Assembly: GCA_035578155.1 (NCBI GenBank)
Contig: JAPWDM010000015.1
Coordinates: 1,909,001 to 1,973,000 of the forward strand
Direction of reading: 5' to 3'
Length of the DNA stretch: 64,000 nt
Source: Brachynemurus nebulosus
Taxonomy: Eukaryota > Arthropoda > Insecta > Neuroptera > Myrmeleontidae
Shown: positions 1 to 12,926 of the stretch, in pieces
How the letters are laid out: each line of letters opens with the position of its first letter
How positions within the stretch are numbered: the stretch's first letter is position 1
Notes under the pieces: model-generated
Databases searched by the model: none
What the model saw: the letters and a program-made list of their open reading frames with translations, nothing else
Told to the model about the DNA's origin: nothing
Program-made: the position numbers and the translations under genes

Positions 1-2285
1 ATATATATACTGTAGCGAAAAAAAATTTTAAAAAAAAATTTTAAAAAATTTTAAATGTGGGTTGTGATTTTGTTGGGGAGTTGGTTGTAAAAATAGTGGT
101 GGTGAAAATAGTAAAGGGGTTTGATATGTACGGTATGATCTCCAAGATTTCAAGTTGAGGTCGCACTAAAGATAGAAAAGTTTCACAGAGCCTGCTCGAG
201 GTGTTGATGAGCTTTTGAGCGTAGCAGTGGAAGTCGAAATTCGCCTGTGGATCTTTTCCCCCAAACCAAAGGATGTGCCCTCGGTCGCTACTTATGGGTG
301 TGAGGTATAAAGTAAATAAAATCCAAAATTTTCCGGACCACAATGTACAATTTATTTACAAAAGATCTGGTGGTGTTTCCACGTATAATATTGAATCATT
401 TTACAAATTGTATTATACACATATATGAAATACTTAATTAAATTTCAGACATGTTTTCCCTTTTACTTACATTTAATTTTGAAAGGACGAGTGATTGCAA
501 ACTTGACTCGATAAAATACCCCTACGAGGGAAAACAGTGTGCAATCATTTGCCCGCTTGTAACAAATTTTTTAAAACTTACAAAATACTAAAGTACCCCT
601 TGCAGAAATTGTAAAACATAATTTGTATAGAAAATTTTTACATTTTTTATTTATTATTTTTGACTAGACTTAAGTTTCTTTAACAAAATAAAATTTACGT
701 TGTAATTTTGATATACCTTTTCCTTTTTTTATTTATTTATATATTTATTTATTTTTCTATTAAAATAAACTATGTTTAAGCATATAAGAGTATATTTCAA
801 TTACTCGCGAGATCGCCTAACAATTTCCTTCCTCTCTTGTTTTTTATGTTATATTTTTTTTATTTTAATTTTTTTTTATTTTTTCTATTTTTTTGGATTT
901 TTTCTAATAATGTTGGTATATTTTTTTTGGGTAAATTAAGGTGCTCCCTTTAGAGTGCACGAGGCTAACCGAATCCGTTGCGGCTTTTCTCTCGGATAGA
1001 CCTCCTTCGTCCCTACCAAGAAAATGGGAAAACGGAAATTTAAAATTAAAGAATATTTTTTTTAACTATGGGAGAAAATTTTATGGTAAACGTGTTGGAT
1101 AGTACACTCGGTACATAGGCCGAAGTCGAAACCACGGACTATCGCACTTAGCCTGGTCCAAACACGATTGAAGCGCTATTTTAATTTACTGAGAGAAAAT
1201 TTTGCGAAATAAAAATATTGAAAGAAAGTTACGAAAGAAATACCGTAGATTAAACTGAAGGTCGGATACTAACTTACTTAAGATGGTTGTGATATTAAAT
1301 GATGAATTACACGTGGTAAAAAATTTTACTATCTGATTATTGTATCGGAAATGAAAAGAAAATATAAACGTTACGTAACAACTTTGATAAACTAAACCTA
1401 CCTACCGTATTATGAATTTATGATTGGGAAAATTTTTTAACATTAATTTTTGCACTAGAATTAAACTAACAAAATATGACTAATTTTATAGTAATATACT
1501 AAAGATTTTAGCCGCTGGCGAAATTTTTATTTTATTTTTCCCTTGACCAGTTTTCCAAACTAAGTCAACGATGAAAATGTTTTGCACAATGACGGCGCGT
1601 TTTAAAGAAAACAAGTACGTTTAAATCTACATTTAATAAATTCTAAAAATAATAACTAAATACATCAAATTTTGTCGAAAAATTTTCCCGTTACATAGCT
1701 AAATCATTTTCTAAATTTTTAAAACCTAAATACTTATCTTAATATGCGGTTTGAATAGAAAATCCATGCCTTCCCGAAATACATTTCAAGGTAGCACAAT
1801 TAAAATTATCGTCCCTTATTTTTTAACAATACATACTGAATTCAATTCTCCGGTGGTCTACCGATAAGAGAGCGAGTCTTCGACACGAATTTTTATTCAA
1901 ACCCTTTGTTTTTTTATAAAAATATGTTTATCAATTATTACATAATTATATCATTTAATTTTAAAATTAACAAAAATATTGTTATCAAGAATTTAGCAAA
2001 GAGGCAAACCTGTCACATGTACATAGATATAGATTGTGCATTCATAATCTGTACTTGCGAAAGACTGTGATAGGTGTCACCACGGAAATGATTTTAATCA
2101 AATTTGATTTTATATATTGACATTATATGTATTGATTTTTGTTTCTTTTTAATAAAGAAGGATTTTTTTATTTAAAAATATTACCTATGAAAATATCGCA
2201 TTTCATCATGTGTGGTTATTTCATAATCACGCTGCAATGCATACTTTAAATAATTAAGTAGGTATAATTATAAAGTAAAAAAAAA
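1..2285. other. Gene-free AT-rich DNA
   Basis: No convincing coding region is seen. The 100-codon minus-strand frame at 41-343 resembles nothing I recognise. Around 1851-1902 there is a decayed tRNA-gene-like stretch: an A-box-like TGGTCTACCGATAAG followed by a B-box-like ATTCAAACCC, similar in layout to the better tRNA-like sequence at 13297. The rest is A/T-rich with poly-T tracts. Confidence 0.5.
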
Positions 2286-4263
2286 TTAATTTTGATTTTG
2301 AAAAAAGGATCTCAGGAAACAAATAGTGGTAATAGTGTCATCTGCCAATTGACTTCTTGGCGAATTGCAAATATATCCGGCGGCCGAAAAAGCCCTTTCC
2401 GCTTCGACACTTGTCGGTTTTATAGTTAGCAAATATTCATAAATAATACATAAGTATTTTCCTCGAACTCCTTCACTTTCATATGCAGTCATTTCTTTTT
2501 TCAATACTTTCTCAAAATTTTCCCCTTTTTTGGTATTTATGGCACAGCTTTTCGTTTCTTGCTGGATTTGCATTTGTAATTCTTCGTGTAATGTTAAATT
2601 ATTTTTCAATAACGGTGAATCTAAGTTATTTTCTGCTATATTGTCTACAGTTTCGTCAGAACTATCATATTGAATAACTCTTTTTAAGATTTCCTTCATT
2701 TCTAGTCGCATAACTTTTTTCTTTTGCATACTAAATGTATCATCAACTCGTCTTGCATCGTTATCATATTTTTTTGGATTCTGTAAATATATTCACATTC
2801 CTGTTATTATCCTTGCACGCAGTGCCTGAGATAATTCAGCACTTAACACTGTATCTTGAATAAACAACTTCTCTAAAACAAACTTTAATGTTGTTTCAGG
2901 AGTTAACAAGGTCGAATCTCTTTTGCATAGTACCTCGACAGCCAACTTAAATGGCTGGAAACTGTAAACCAGAATTTTTATTTGCGACTATTCTAGGTCG
3001 CTGAATTTTATATCAGATCCTATATCAATCAAAGCTTTATCTATACACACTTTCAACTTATAAAATCTTTCTATCATAGCCAGAAGACTGTTATAAGGCT
3101 AATATAAGGCTTAATTCTTTACCTTTATCTTCTTTGACATACTTTTGCAGATACATATCGGATATAGTACGCGATCTTTTCAATAACTTCACCACTTTCC
3201 GCACTTCTTGAGGAAGATCATTGTATCTAGGAATTATTTCAGCCCCTGAAACATGAGGATGACAAAGATCCGTTGTTATTGTTACTGTCACTCCTTCTTC
3301 TTCATGGGTATCATTTGTGTCTTCGTCGTATGTATCTGATCCATTAGATGTGATTTCTTGGGGTTCTTCTTTCCTTTCCATATTTTTTTATATAACACGT
3401 CGACCACGGCTAATTGTAATCCATGTGCAAAGCACAGTTGTTGGTAGCAACTCTTAAGTCTGCCAACTTTGACCATTACGCTTCCGCCGTCAGTAGTCAT
3501 GCCAGTAATATCAGTGTCAGAATCAAGACCAAAGCTTTCCAGGCGACTTTTTATCAAACTGATAGTATGTTCCGCAGTACACGAGCCATGTATTCTAATC
3601 AAACCCAGATTAAAATGTTTTTCTTTGTGGTGTACGATCAGGTTCAAATATCGGTGATTTTTCTGGGAAGTCCATTCGTCAAAACTTAACGCGAATCTTT
3701 TTCCTTGTTTTTTAAGGTATTCGAACTCAATTATCAAGTCAGCTTTTAACGGCAATTGCAAAATTTGTAACTATAGATCTTATTGTGTTTGGTGAATTAG
3801 GAAGTTGAAATCCACCTTTTGAAAATGAATATCTCAAATCTGATGATATACAAAATAAACTAAGAGCTACACCGTCTTTACAGACCATTCTTGAGATCAT
3901 CTTATCCATAGAGTTTTTCCTCTTAAAATAGTTGCCAATTGTTTTAGACTTTTTTCTGGGTATTTCTTCTTCACAAATAATATCAGCTGAATTCGTTTTT
4001 GACGTGGATGCTTTAGGAGATAAATAAGAATTAGGAGCCGGACGTTTTACTTGGCTATTTTCAGAACTTAGATCAATGAAATGCTTTGTTCTCAAATGTG
4101 TTTTTAAACCTTTGTAAGAACCTTTACTGATTTTTAATATATTAGAGCATAGTGAGCATTTTGCGGAGTTGTCTTTGTCCATTTTTTTAAAATAATGCCA
4201 TACATTTTTCTCATTATCCTCACCAATGTTCTTCTTATTTTGAATTGGTTTTGAAAGTGACAT
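2286..4263 (-). pseudogene. Decayed hAT-family transposase
   Basis: Four minus-strand pieces in different frames line up in the order of a hAT transposase. The N-terminal piece (4263-3739, from MSLSKPIQNKK) carries a BED-type zinc finger: CSLC, then HLRTKH. The middle piece (3761-3288) has the RNase H-like core around DEWTSQKNHRYLN, with MTTDGG and the FAHGLQLAV segment typical of hAT proteins. 3381-3091 is an acidic stretch followed by a region rich in charged residues. The C-terminal piece (2729-2286) has the hAT dimerisation motif SVEAERAFSAAG followed by a conserved SRSQL-like run (SPRSQLADD). At least three frameshifts and a poorly readable gap at 2730-3090 show the gene is dead. Terminal inverted repeats and the 8-bp target duplication were not located. 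The family assignment is firm from the BED finger plus the C-terminal motif. Confidence 0.85.
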
Positions 4264-4432
4264 GTTTAGACGAAACTTAGACTAGTGCATGCAATGAAAT
4301 AGGTACATAATTACAATTTAATACGTTCGGTCACTCACTAGTATGAAGAAAGTCTTATTATAAAAAAATAATTGAAATATGGATTGTTACTCAGTTAATT
4401 TCTAAGTCTAATTATCTACTTAAAGGTTTTTA

Positions 4433-5050
4433 CCCACAGCCGCCGATCTGATCTGGCGATACGATCTAGGAACTAGCACTAATCCTCAAAGCAATTCGTT
4501 CTAACTTTTTTCCAGTTGCCATAATTTTAGTTCTGTTTAACTGTTGAACTGTAGCTACCATCTTTCACGAGCTATTCTGAGAAATATCATTCCTGATAAT
4601 TTGAACGTTACAAAAAATATAAAGGTTTTTAAAGAAAATTTCAAATTGTTTCAAATCTTAATGACTTTTAAAGAGTAACGTAAATTTAATTGCTTAATTT
4701 TAAGATTTTAAGGAATTTTCTTAACGGTCAATCATGAAAATTCGTTGTGACTAATGGACACCGATCCACTGCTGGCAATTGAAAAAAAATATTATAAAAT
4801 TTGATTGGAATTTTGACCGGTATTTTTTCTTCTTTAACATGTAAAATATAAAAAAATCTTTCAAATATTATGAATTCAATGCTATCTACCAATATCTGCC
4901 TTCTATAACAGCCTTAAAAATGATCGGTAGACGATCTCGTGTCGCATTCATTCTAATGCAGCCAGTAGGAAGGCATGTATATAATTCTTTTGTTACAGTG
5001 ATTGCATTCGATCCAAGATCGAATCGCTGGAATGGATCGGCGGCAGTGAG
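4433..5050. mobile_element. MITE with TA target duplication
   Basis: Ends are imperfect inverted repeats: CCCACAGCCGCCGATC at the left and, on the opposite strand, CTCACTGCCGCCGATC at the right. The similarity continues for about 40 bp through a GGCGATACGATCTAGGA-like segment. TA dinucleotides flank both sides (4431-4432, 5051-5052), which fits the Tc1/mariner superfamily. No coding capacity; 618 bp. Confidence 0.6.
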
Positions 5051-6029
5051 TAAATATCTTAAATTATTCTTGTACTCCCCTCAAAGTACAAAATTTACCC
5101 TTCAGTTTTATAGTCAAGGCCCTTCCAGTAGGCCCGATTCTGGATTTAAGTACATCAGTAGAAAGGTCTTTAAAAATGAAGTGTTGTGTCAATTTAAACT
5201 TTTTTTTCTATCTATTATAGTTTTCGAGTAATTTGACAAAATTAAATTTTTACCTCAACTTTGGGGGTGGATTTCATCCCTTAAATGCCGTTTTTGGCCG
5301 GTAAAGAAAAATACGTTTCTGTTATTTTTTTGTGTTCTACATACCTACCAAGTTTCATCAAGATCGGGAATTATCATTTCAAGACCTTTACTTGTAAGAG
5401 TGATTTGTAGAAAAACGCGAAAAACGATTTTTCAATAAATCCGTAATAATGTATTTATTTTGAAACTTTATAAAAATCATTTCATTCAAAAATTTAATTT
5501 AGACATGTTAAAATTTCATATTTATGATTAAAAATATTAATAATAGTACATTTAATATACGTATAGCAGGTTTCGAAATTCAGTTGATGTTATAGCGGAT
5601 TTTGTTCCCAACCTTCTGAAGTATAGCGGGTTTTTGATACTCATTAAATAATAGTGACACAGGAGTGTATTAAGTACATGTTTATATACAAAAATAAATT
5701 ACAAATTCTGTAAAAAAAGAGATCATATTTAAAAAATTTAGAAACATTACCATTTTTCATATAGTGTTTATATATTTTTTTTATATATCAAAATAATCTG
5801 AAATTTTTTGGACGTGCTATTTAAATTAAATTTCTACTTTCCTCGGGTATACAACTTGAATCACCTAAATCACAACCTTCAAATGAATCGTTTTCATCTT
5901 GAACTATACGTTTATTATTTAGTTCCGTACAAAAAAATAACATGTCTAAGTTTTTCCAGTTTTGACCGAATGTTTAGAAAGTAAATTTTCAATATCCTTT
6001 AGTTTTTCCTTTTTAATATTTGTCACATT
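5051..6029. other. Gene-free; diverged dispersed repeat
   Basis: No gene. Roughly 5065-5250 resembles 54060-54250: both contain a CTTCCAGTAGG/CTCTCCAGTAGG segment, then a GGATTTA..ACATCA segment, then a TACTATACTTTCGA/TATTATAGTTTTCGA segment. This marks an old interspersed repeat. The part from 5330 to 5420 (CTACCAAGTTTCATCAAGATC) resembles the 3' tail sequence common to many insect interspersed repeats. The remainder is AT-rich with nothing recognisable. Confidence 0.45.
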
Positions 6030-6745
6030 TGGTAAGACCGTAAGTTAAATCATATCTATAGGGGTCCCCTTTTTCATGATATATTTAGGGAAACCAATGT
6101 TATTCTTCTAATATATTTCTCCTTGTACCGTAACATTTCTTACTTTCCGAAATATCAAAAATCTTTTGGTTGGATTGAAAGGAAGATGTCATAACCCTGG
6201 TGGGTTAAGAATATCTTTGATACTATCTTTCCAGTTATACACAGTAACTTCCTTCCCCAAGTCAAAAATTGTGCCAAAGTCCTTTAACACATTAGAATGT
6301 TCGTTGAGACTTATCATTATTTCTTTTTTGCGAAGTATTTTTTCGATTCTAGCGAACACTCTGTCCGGTGGTAAAAATGAATGTCCTACTATCGGAAATA
6401 TAATTCCAATTTTATCAATATTTTGTGGTGCATTATTTTTTAGTTAGTAGCTACATATTCCAATAAACGTTGAATTCTTGGTTTGGCCGCCACAGCCGTC
6501 TGCGAATAAACGCACAATTTTTTCCCCTCAAAATTTAAGCTACATAAAGTATGGTAAACCGCACCAGCAATTTCGTTGGAACTTTTTGGACGTTCCATCT
6601 CATTCCAAAAATAAATTCGGACATTATCCTTTTTAAGTGACGTCTTTGAACTACCTACTACTATTGTAAAATTATAGAAATTAAACTGTCTGCTAAAATA
6701 TGTACTTTGATCTACTAATTTGGGGAGGGAGCATCATATATTTTT
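6030..6745 (-). pseudogene. Relic of insect transposon protein (DGCGGQ family)
   Basis: Read on the minus strand from about 6740, one frame gives YFSRQFNFYNFTIVVGSS, a WNE.ERPKSSNEIA segment and AVYHTLC. After a frame change near 6540 it continues with VRLFADGCGGQTKN, IFPIVGHSFLPPDRVF and a lysine-rich IEKILRKKEI. These segments, in this order, belong to a large family of poorly characterised transposon-encoded proteins, multi-copy in insect genomes, with an RNase H-like fold suspected from the ADGCGGQ motif. In-frame stops follow near 6205. I recognise the family by motif, not by a named superfamily. No terminal repeats were found. Confidence 0.65.
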
Positions 6746-7176
6746 GACAATAAAAAGAAAGTGAAATTACAGCGACGATTCTTTTTATAATACACCCTGA
6801 TCAAATAGAAATGCAATTATATTTCTGTCTCTTTTTAAACACAAATTCAGAATATACAGGTTGATAACTATGACTTGCGATTTCGATATGTATAGAATAC
6901 AAATGTATGTGATAATTGTTTGCAATACATTTTAGTGCAAAATATTTAATAATTAGTTAAAAATTTATACTATTATAAAAAATAAATGTATTTCGTATTA
7001 AAAATGCATTTCATATTTAATACATGAAACATCCTGTATACAAATTATATATTTGTGGTACTTGCTTAAGAGGAATAAAAAATATATTTCTTTCTTTCTT
7101 AAAAAGATTACGAAATATGTTTCTTTCTTTCTCGCACGTGTATTATAAAAAGAATCCTTGGTGTATATGATGTCTG
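6746..7176. other. Gene-free spacer
   Basis: AT-rich, no reading frame of note. A TTTATAATACACC/GTGTATTATAAAAAGAATCC pair near 6785 and 7140 forms an imperfect inverted repeat (AAGAATCGTCG..., AAGAATCCTTGG), possibly the remains of a MITE of about 380 bp. I see nothing else. Confidence 0.3.
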
Positions 7177-7625
7177 TGAGAACAAATATACGACACCTAA
7201 GTTAATAATAGAACTTTTAACCTTTTTATCGCAAAACTTTAGTAAAATTTCATCAACTTATCAAAAAGCTAGCGATGAAATTGTTCTTTTAGTTGAAAAT
7301 GAAATTTACATATTTACATATAATTAATGCAATATTGAATACATATACAGGTAGGACCTATATATTTTATAATAAATTTTATTATATGGAATTGGATGAT
7401 TGTGGACTAGTTGCTAAAAAGTATGGTATTATTTCACAAAAATTCCTCGAAATTCCGTTAGACATTCAGCCAGTATTTCGGTATACAAATGGTTTATTAT
7501 ACTTTTTCCTAAAAAATCAGCGAGTTTATTTATACAGCGAATTTTCTGCTAAAATCATTGAAATTAGGAAAACTAATTTAGCAATTTTTGAAATGAAATA
7601 TCCAAAATTGTCTGTTTTAGAGTAA
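7177..7625 (+). pseudogene. Hemopexin-domain fragment (MMP-like)
   Basis: A C-terminal piece of a hemopexin propeller. The ATG-started frame at 7293-7625 reads NTYTGRTYIFYNKFYYMELD, then a FRYTNGLLYFF blade segment. It aligns closely with the 3' end of the metalloproteinase relic at 47.1-48.7 kb (NTYTGKTYIFHDNLYYSEIN, then NGYLYFF in another frame). Upstream, in a different phase, TPKLIIELLTFLSQ and SDEIVLLVENEIYIFTY match the preceding blade of the other copy. The prodomain and catalytic parts are absent. The two loci are therefore paralogous copies of one gene family. Function of this fragment: none expected. TYxF..YY is the usual hemopexin blade signature, so the domain call is fairly safe despite the low overall similarity. 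Confidence 0.65.
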
Positions 7626-8253
7626 ATTAAATCATATTTAGAACAATTTATCAGACAAATTGTTGATAACCATATTCATGTTTGATTTAAAAATTCATTT
7701 TTTCCATCAAACACCATAAGAAATTTTTTTATAGTAGTTGATTTATGTAAATTTTAATTATAAAAGCTGCATTTGAATATACAATTGAAAATAGATATCG
7801 TTTATCCAATTAAAGAACGTACTGTGATGTCTCCACCGCGGGAGATAGTTGATTAAAAAATAAAAAAATTAATTTAAAATATAAAAAAATACCGATTCAT
7901 AATTAGTTTTGTTTCTAATTAAAAAAATATACTAATTGCGAGTCCTACATATATTTTATGAATATGCAGAGTGTAAAATAAATAAGTCTCGTCCCCGTGA
8001 CAGATGATTTATCTCGCTGTATAATTGCCAAGGACATAAGAATTTTTTCGGAATTCGCTATTTGAAAAAACTGCATCCCAGCCAGCTCGTCGTTTAATAT
8101 AAATTTCTCCGAATACGCCTCTGACTAAACTACTGTCATTTACACCCTGTATAGCAACCATTTTTTAAAATTTTTTTTTTGAATAAAAAAAAAATGAAAA
8201 TTAGATCTTGTTTTTCTTACCAGGTTGTGTAAACATTCGTAGGTATTTACTCG
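7626..8253. other. Gene-free spacer
   Basis: AT-rich sequence after the hemopexin fragment, with poly-A/T runs. No coding region or repeat boundary recognised. Confidence 0.4.
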
Positions 8254-8255
8254 TA

Positions 8256-9184
8256 CAGCCCAACCAACCTAAGGTTGCCGGTCAGATGCGCAGATGAAGG
8301 AGTGCGACAATAAATTATTAACAAGAATGAAACATATATACATAAAAGTACAATCCATAACAAAAATAAAAGATAACTTATTTATTGATTTTAATTATGA
8401 TAATTTCAAGTTATAATTTACTGAAAACTATTACCATTTTGGGTACATATGTATCAGATTAAAATATTTTTGTTGTAATAACGAAAAAATTGTTTGTCAT
8501 TCATTGTATTACCACCTACAGAACAAAAAAAATTTTCGTGATTTGTGTGAATTATTCTTATAAATTTTTATTAATGTAATCATCATATGTATTAAAAATC
8601 ATTGCCACATGATCTAAATTGAACAGCGAAATGTTAGAACTGAAAAACAGTCTTTTACACCAAATGTGGTTATTTCAGATTGTAACAATCGTACTTAAAA
8701 TGTGGTAAAAATATGAAAAAATGCACGAATGAGTTAATGAATATTGCAATTTACAGTGCTATAAAAACGTCAAATTTAAATAGTTAACGTCATGAAACAA
8801 CTGAGGAATTGTAAACGAATGGAAAGATCAAATCAATTGTATGTACAAGCGGGTCTAAAATATTTAACTCAAAAATAACATCAAATAGCATATTTTATAG
8901 CCAATTCAAATAGCATATTTAATATTACAATATACAAATTAAACAAGAACGTAACAAAAATTTACTTTTTTCTTAACTTTATTTTTAAATTCCATTTTAA
9001 AATAATATTTAATTTAAATTAATTATTCACTTTTTATATAAAAATTATGGGTATACGTTATATTTTATTTTTGTAAGGCACTATACCGATGTTTTTACTT
9101 TGAAAACAGAATACGTTCTAAAACACGTGGTGTTTGTCTACTGCGTATACAACCTTGACCGGCGAGCTTATGTTGGTTGAGCTG
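8256..9184. mobile_element. MITE, TA-flanked, CAGC..CAACCAAC ends
   Basis: The left end CAGCCCAACCAACCTAAG and the right end (opposite strand) CAGCTCAACCAACATAAG form an inverted repeat. It extends through GCCGGTCA to about 30 bp. TA lies immediately outside both ends (8254-8255 and 9185-9186). 929 bp, no coding capacity. TA duplication and a CAG start fit a Tc1/mariner-type non-autonomous element. Confidence 0.7.
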
Positions 9185-9261
9185 TATTACTACCTATTGA
9201 ATTAATATGTACCAGATCGTCCAAAGAAATGGGAACACAATTTTTCACAATTTCTGATTAA

Positions 9262-10312
9262 CCCCTTATCGTATGCAAAGCCATATATGGATTCTAAGTT
9301 TTACTATTTTTTTTCAACATATTAAAATATTTTTTTGTCGAAGCTGATGTTAAATCCTAACTTTATACTCTTTCGAGTAACGGAACGTAATTTTTGTTGT
9401 CTTTGGTAAGTGCGGGTTGTCAAATTATTTGAAGTTATGTTCAGAGTGTCCGACCGTTACAGTGCAATTTATTGGTGCTAATTTTATTTGTGAAAACTAA
9501 ATAAAACGGTAAGTACTAAAATCAAAAATTTTCAAAACACATTCTTTGTATATTCAAGAACATGGAATAGTTGCGATTCGTGTATCTTTTCTTGTTTTCT
9601 TCGATTTTTGGGGCTTATTTTGAAGTTGCCATATTTGGCTTCGTATGCGTTTGATCCAAATTATTATTGGACATATATGACTTCGTATCGCTTTTATAGT
9701 ACATCCAAGCATGTCAGTTCTATTCCTGGTGATGGCTTCGTGAGTGACGATGATTTTGCTTCTGATTCTCCAGTACTTCCACCAGCCAAGGCTGTCCATC
9801 AACTTCGGTGGCCAAAAAACGTACTGCAACAAGCAGAGAACGTACTCCATCTAGCTTATCCGACTCACTTATACCCATTAAAAAGCACGAAAAACCCCAA
9901 CTAGTCATCGAGACCTCCCTTTGAATTCTGTGCGATCAGATAAGGTGACCATTTCTCCGAATGGACAAAACTAAATTGACAACAATTGACATTTTGACAT
10001 AATTATTATGTCAAAACTGCTCAAGATTCCGTTCATTCGCCAAATGTGGAGTGTCAAGTTTATTTACGTTACAATAGCAAACAATAGCAACATAATTGTA
10101 TTTTTTATTTAACGCATACGAAGTCATATATCGATTTTATTATAATACTAGAATGCATATGAAGTCATATATGGCTTCGTTAAGTAATTTCTAAACAATA
10201 AGACTTAATTTTTTTTTCTTAATTTGACTACTAAAATAAAAGAAATGAAACACATTTTCAGTAAAAAAAAAAATTTTTTCTTCACCTCCTTCATAATTCA
10301 TGCAATAAGGGG
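9262..10312. mobile_element. piggyBac-like element flanked by TTAA
   Basis: TTAA at 9258-9261 and 10313-10316 flanks inverted ends CCCCTTATCGTATG and, on the opposite strand, CCCCTTATTGCATG. TTAA duplications with ends starting CCY are the hallmark of piggyBac. Several CATATATGGCTTCGT-like subterminal repeats in both orientations lie near 9280, 9627, 9670, 10117 and 10159. A short acidic frame around 9720-9900 (GFVSDDDFASDSP) could be a decayed transposase N-terminus, but this is weak. 1051 bp. Confidence 0.65.
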
Positions 10313-10316
10313 TTAA

Positions 10317-10623
10317 AATTTGTTTATGAAATATTACTTTAGTTTTTGCACTTTTATAGTTTTTGATATCATAAAACATTACGACTGTTACAAAAAACAT
10401 AACTTTGACAATATAAAAACAGCATTACACAATATTGATTTAGCGTGATGAAAATCACGAAAAATTTAACTAAATTGCCAACTGATACAGTGTTTTAACC
10501 ACTTATACACTTATATAGAAAAGTTGACATGGTACATCGTGGAGCATGGTGTCACAATAATCCGGTTTTACTTGACATCCTCCATCAATCGGTTTAATAA
10601 TAACCAGAGATGAGAAGAAAAGG
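10317..10623. other. Short gene-free spacer
   Basis: AT-rich stretch between two elements. Nothing recognised. Confidence 0.35.
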
Positions 10624-12926
10624 TCCCTAACAGAGTTGCCATATAAAATTTTTTGTACTGGGGGGCTATGAATAGAGCTGGAGGGCTGTCATAAAACGTA
10701 AAAATATTATCAATCTTTTTAAAAATCAGTTTTACGACGTTTTACTACTAATACCACATCGTTAATATTGTTTTGTGTCTGTTTGTGTTTCTTAATTGCC
10801 AATATTATGAATCATTTTGCTTGTTATATGTACATACATATCTTATATTTTTCTAATGCAAAAACAAAACCATCTTCAATCTTGTGAGCGACCTACTAGA
10901 GTGATACAGTCGACTAATACAACCAATTTTGTTTACATTAAAGCAGGTATAAAAAATGTGAGATATAGATATTATTTAAATAATCATAAAGGAAATAGAG
11001 ATATTGTTTATATTATAAATGTTTTGAATTCGTCTAATACTTTGTAACATATTTATAAACACAGTGTATAAATAATTTTTTTTTGATATCACAAACTTAC
11101 CCTGTATATTAAATAACATTCTTTGTAATCAGGTTATATATATATAAACATATACAAAATGTAAAGTATTACTCATATCTTTTCCTAATAGAGGAAATTC
11201 TTTAATACGAATTAGTGTGTCAGTTTTGACCCCCTCCTTTGTATTTAAATAAATAAAAAAAACAAGTAAAGGTATCTATGTGAAGTTTTGATATAGTTCC
11301 TTTTTGAACGCGTTGTCAGTCAAGTCAATTAGGCTGCGTACAAGGTACGATTAGCATTACAACACATATAACTAAAATGGATTCCACTATAAAGATGTTA
11401 CTATAAATCAGAAAATAAAAAAATTGGTGTAATGGATAACTAATCAAAAAAAAAAATACTTTATAATATATATTGTTATATACTAAACTAAAATAGTTAA
11501 AATAACATCAGTAAATTAATTTAAAGGAAAATAAATATGATGCATCCAACCGGAAATGGTTTGTTAAAGGAAGGTTACACGCTTGTGTTAAGGTGGGATC
11601 AATCTTTACTAAAAGTCTAATCTTTATTTATTTAAGTTTATGCAAACCATCCTTAAATTTTAACTAATAATTCTATATGTTTGCATCAACTTAAATATTA
11701 AAACTGTGATATTTATCTATTTACATTTCTTAACAGATTTCATATTATTTTTTTTTTTAAAAAAAAAAGATTAAATGAAAACATGTGTTTTCGTAGCTTG
11801 TCCTTTTAGGATAGTTGAATATTAAGTATGGATCAAAATTAACATGGTGAAAGGTACACATGTTAATTAATTTTTCTATCCATACCTTTATGTTAAATAC
11901 TTATTACTGTAAAGGTAGTTTTATAATTAAATTGGATCTTTAGTGTATCAGTGATAATCATACAATTATATTATCCTTAAATTATCACTCATATACTATT
12001 TATGTATTACTAGCATTTTAAAGAAAATTATTTTAGATATATGTATACTATTATTACTTATTTTATATAAAGTTTAGATAGGTAGTTCAGAACAACTACT
12101 TAAAATTGTTACAAAAAAAAAAGAAATAAACATACAAATTATACCTTAGTACTCTCTTTATATTTAAATTATTTATAAATTTAATTATTTGTATTAATGT
12201 CAAAATCTACATAGTTTATAATAAATTGTTAAATTTGAAAGTCAGTTTATTATTTCTAGATTTAAATGCTCCCTGTGTAGGTTCGGGGTTAGAATAAACT
12301 TACACGCGAGTTTTAACCAACTTCGGCGTTAACGTAGAAACCGTTAAAACCCATAGCTATATATATATATATATGTAGATAACCGGTTTTTTCTCATTTA
12401 CTTCTTCACCTCTCTCTTTTCTACTTTCTTAATTTAATAATTTAATACTTATTAAGTAATATTTATGGTAGACATATTTAATTTCATTTAGTAATAGTGT
12501 TAGCCATTTACATAGAGGTTAACCCTGAAACAAGGGTTAACAAATAAGCTTACTCTTGGTTGTAAACTTCGGGTAATAAGCTAAATTTTAGATATATTAT
12601 AATTGTGATAGGGATTTAATCTTAGTATAATATTTAGGATAGACAAATATATATATATTTGTATAACTATTCTTAATGAAAGTTCTAAAGTAATTAAATC
12701 TGTCTTTCTAATTTTTGAGCAGTTGGTCGATTCACCTTTGTCCATAATAATCCGTTAATGGGGCCACGGATAAATTTTATTTTCCACTGTTAAATTCTGT
12801 AGTTTGGTACTTCAAAGTTCATGCGTATAATATAGGCAAGAGATGTCACATTAAGGTACTCCTTTGAAGGAATTTAAATCAAAATTATAACAATTACAAA
12901 ACCAACCATTAAATAATTTCATCACA

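Noticed and set aside
41..343. 100-codon minus-strand frame
   Set aside because: No recognisable domain, start context or conserved partner; kept only as a mention in the first region.
4920..5231. 103-codon plus-strand frame
   Set aside because: Crosses the border of the TA-flanked MITE, so it cannot be one gene.
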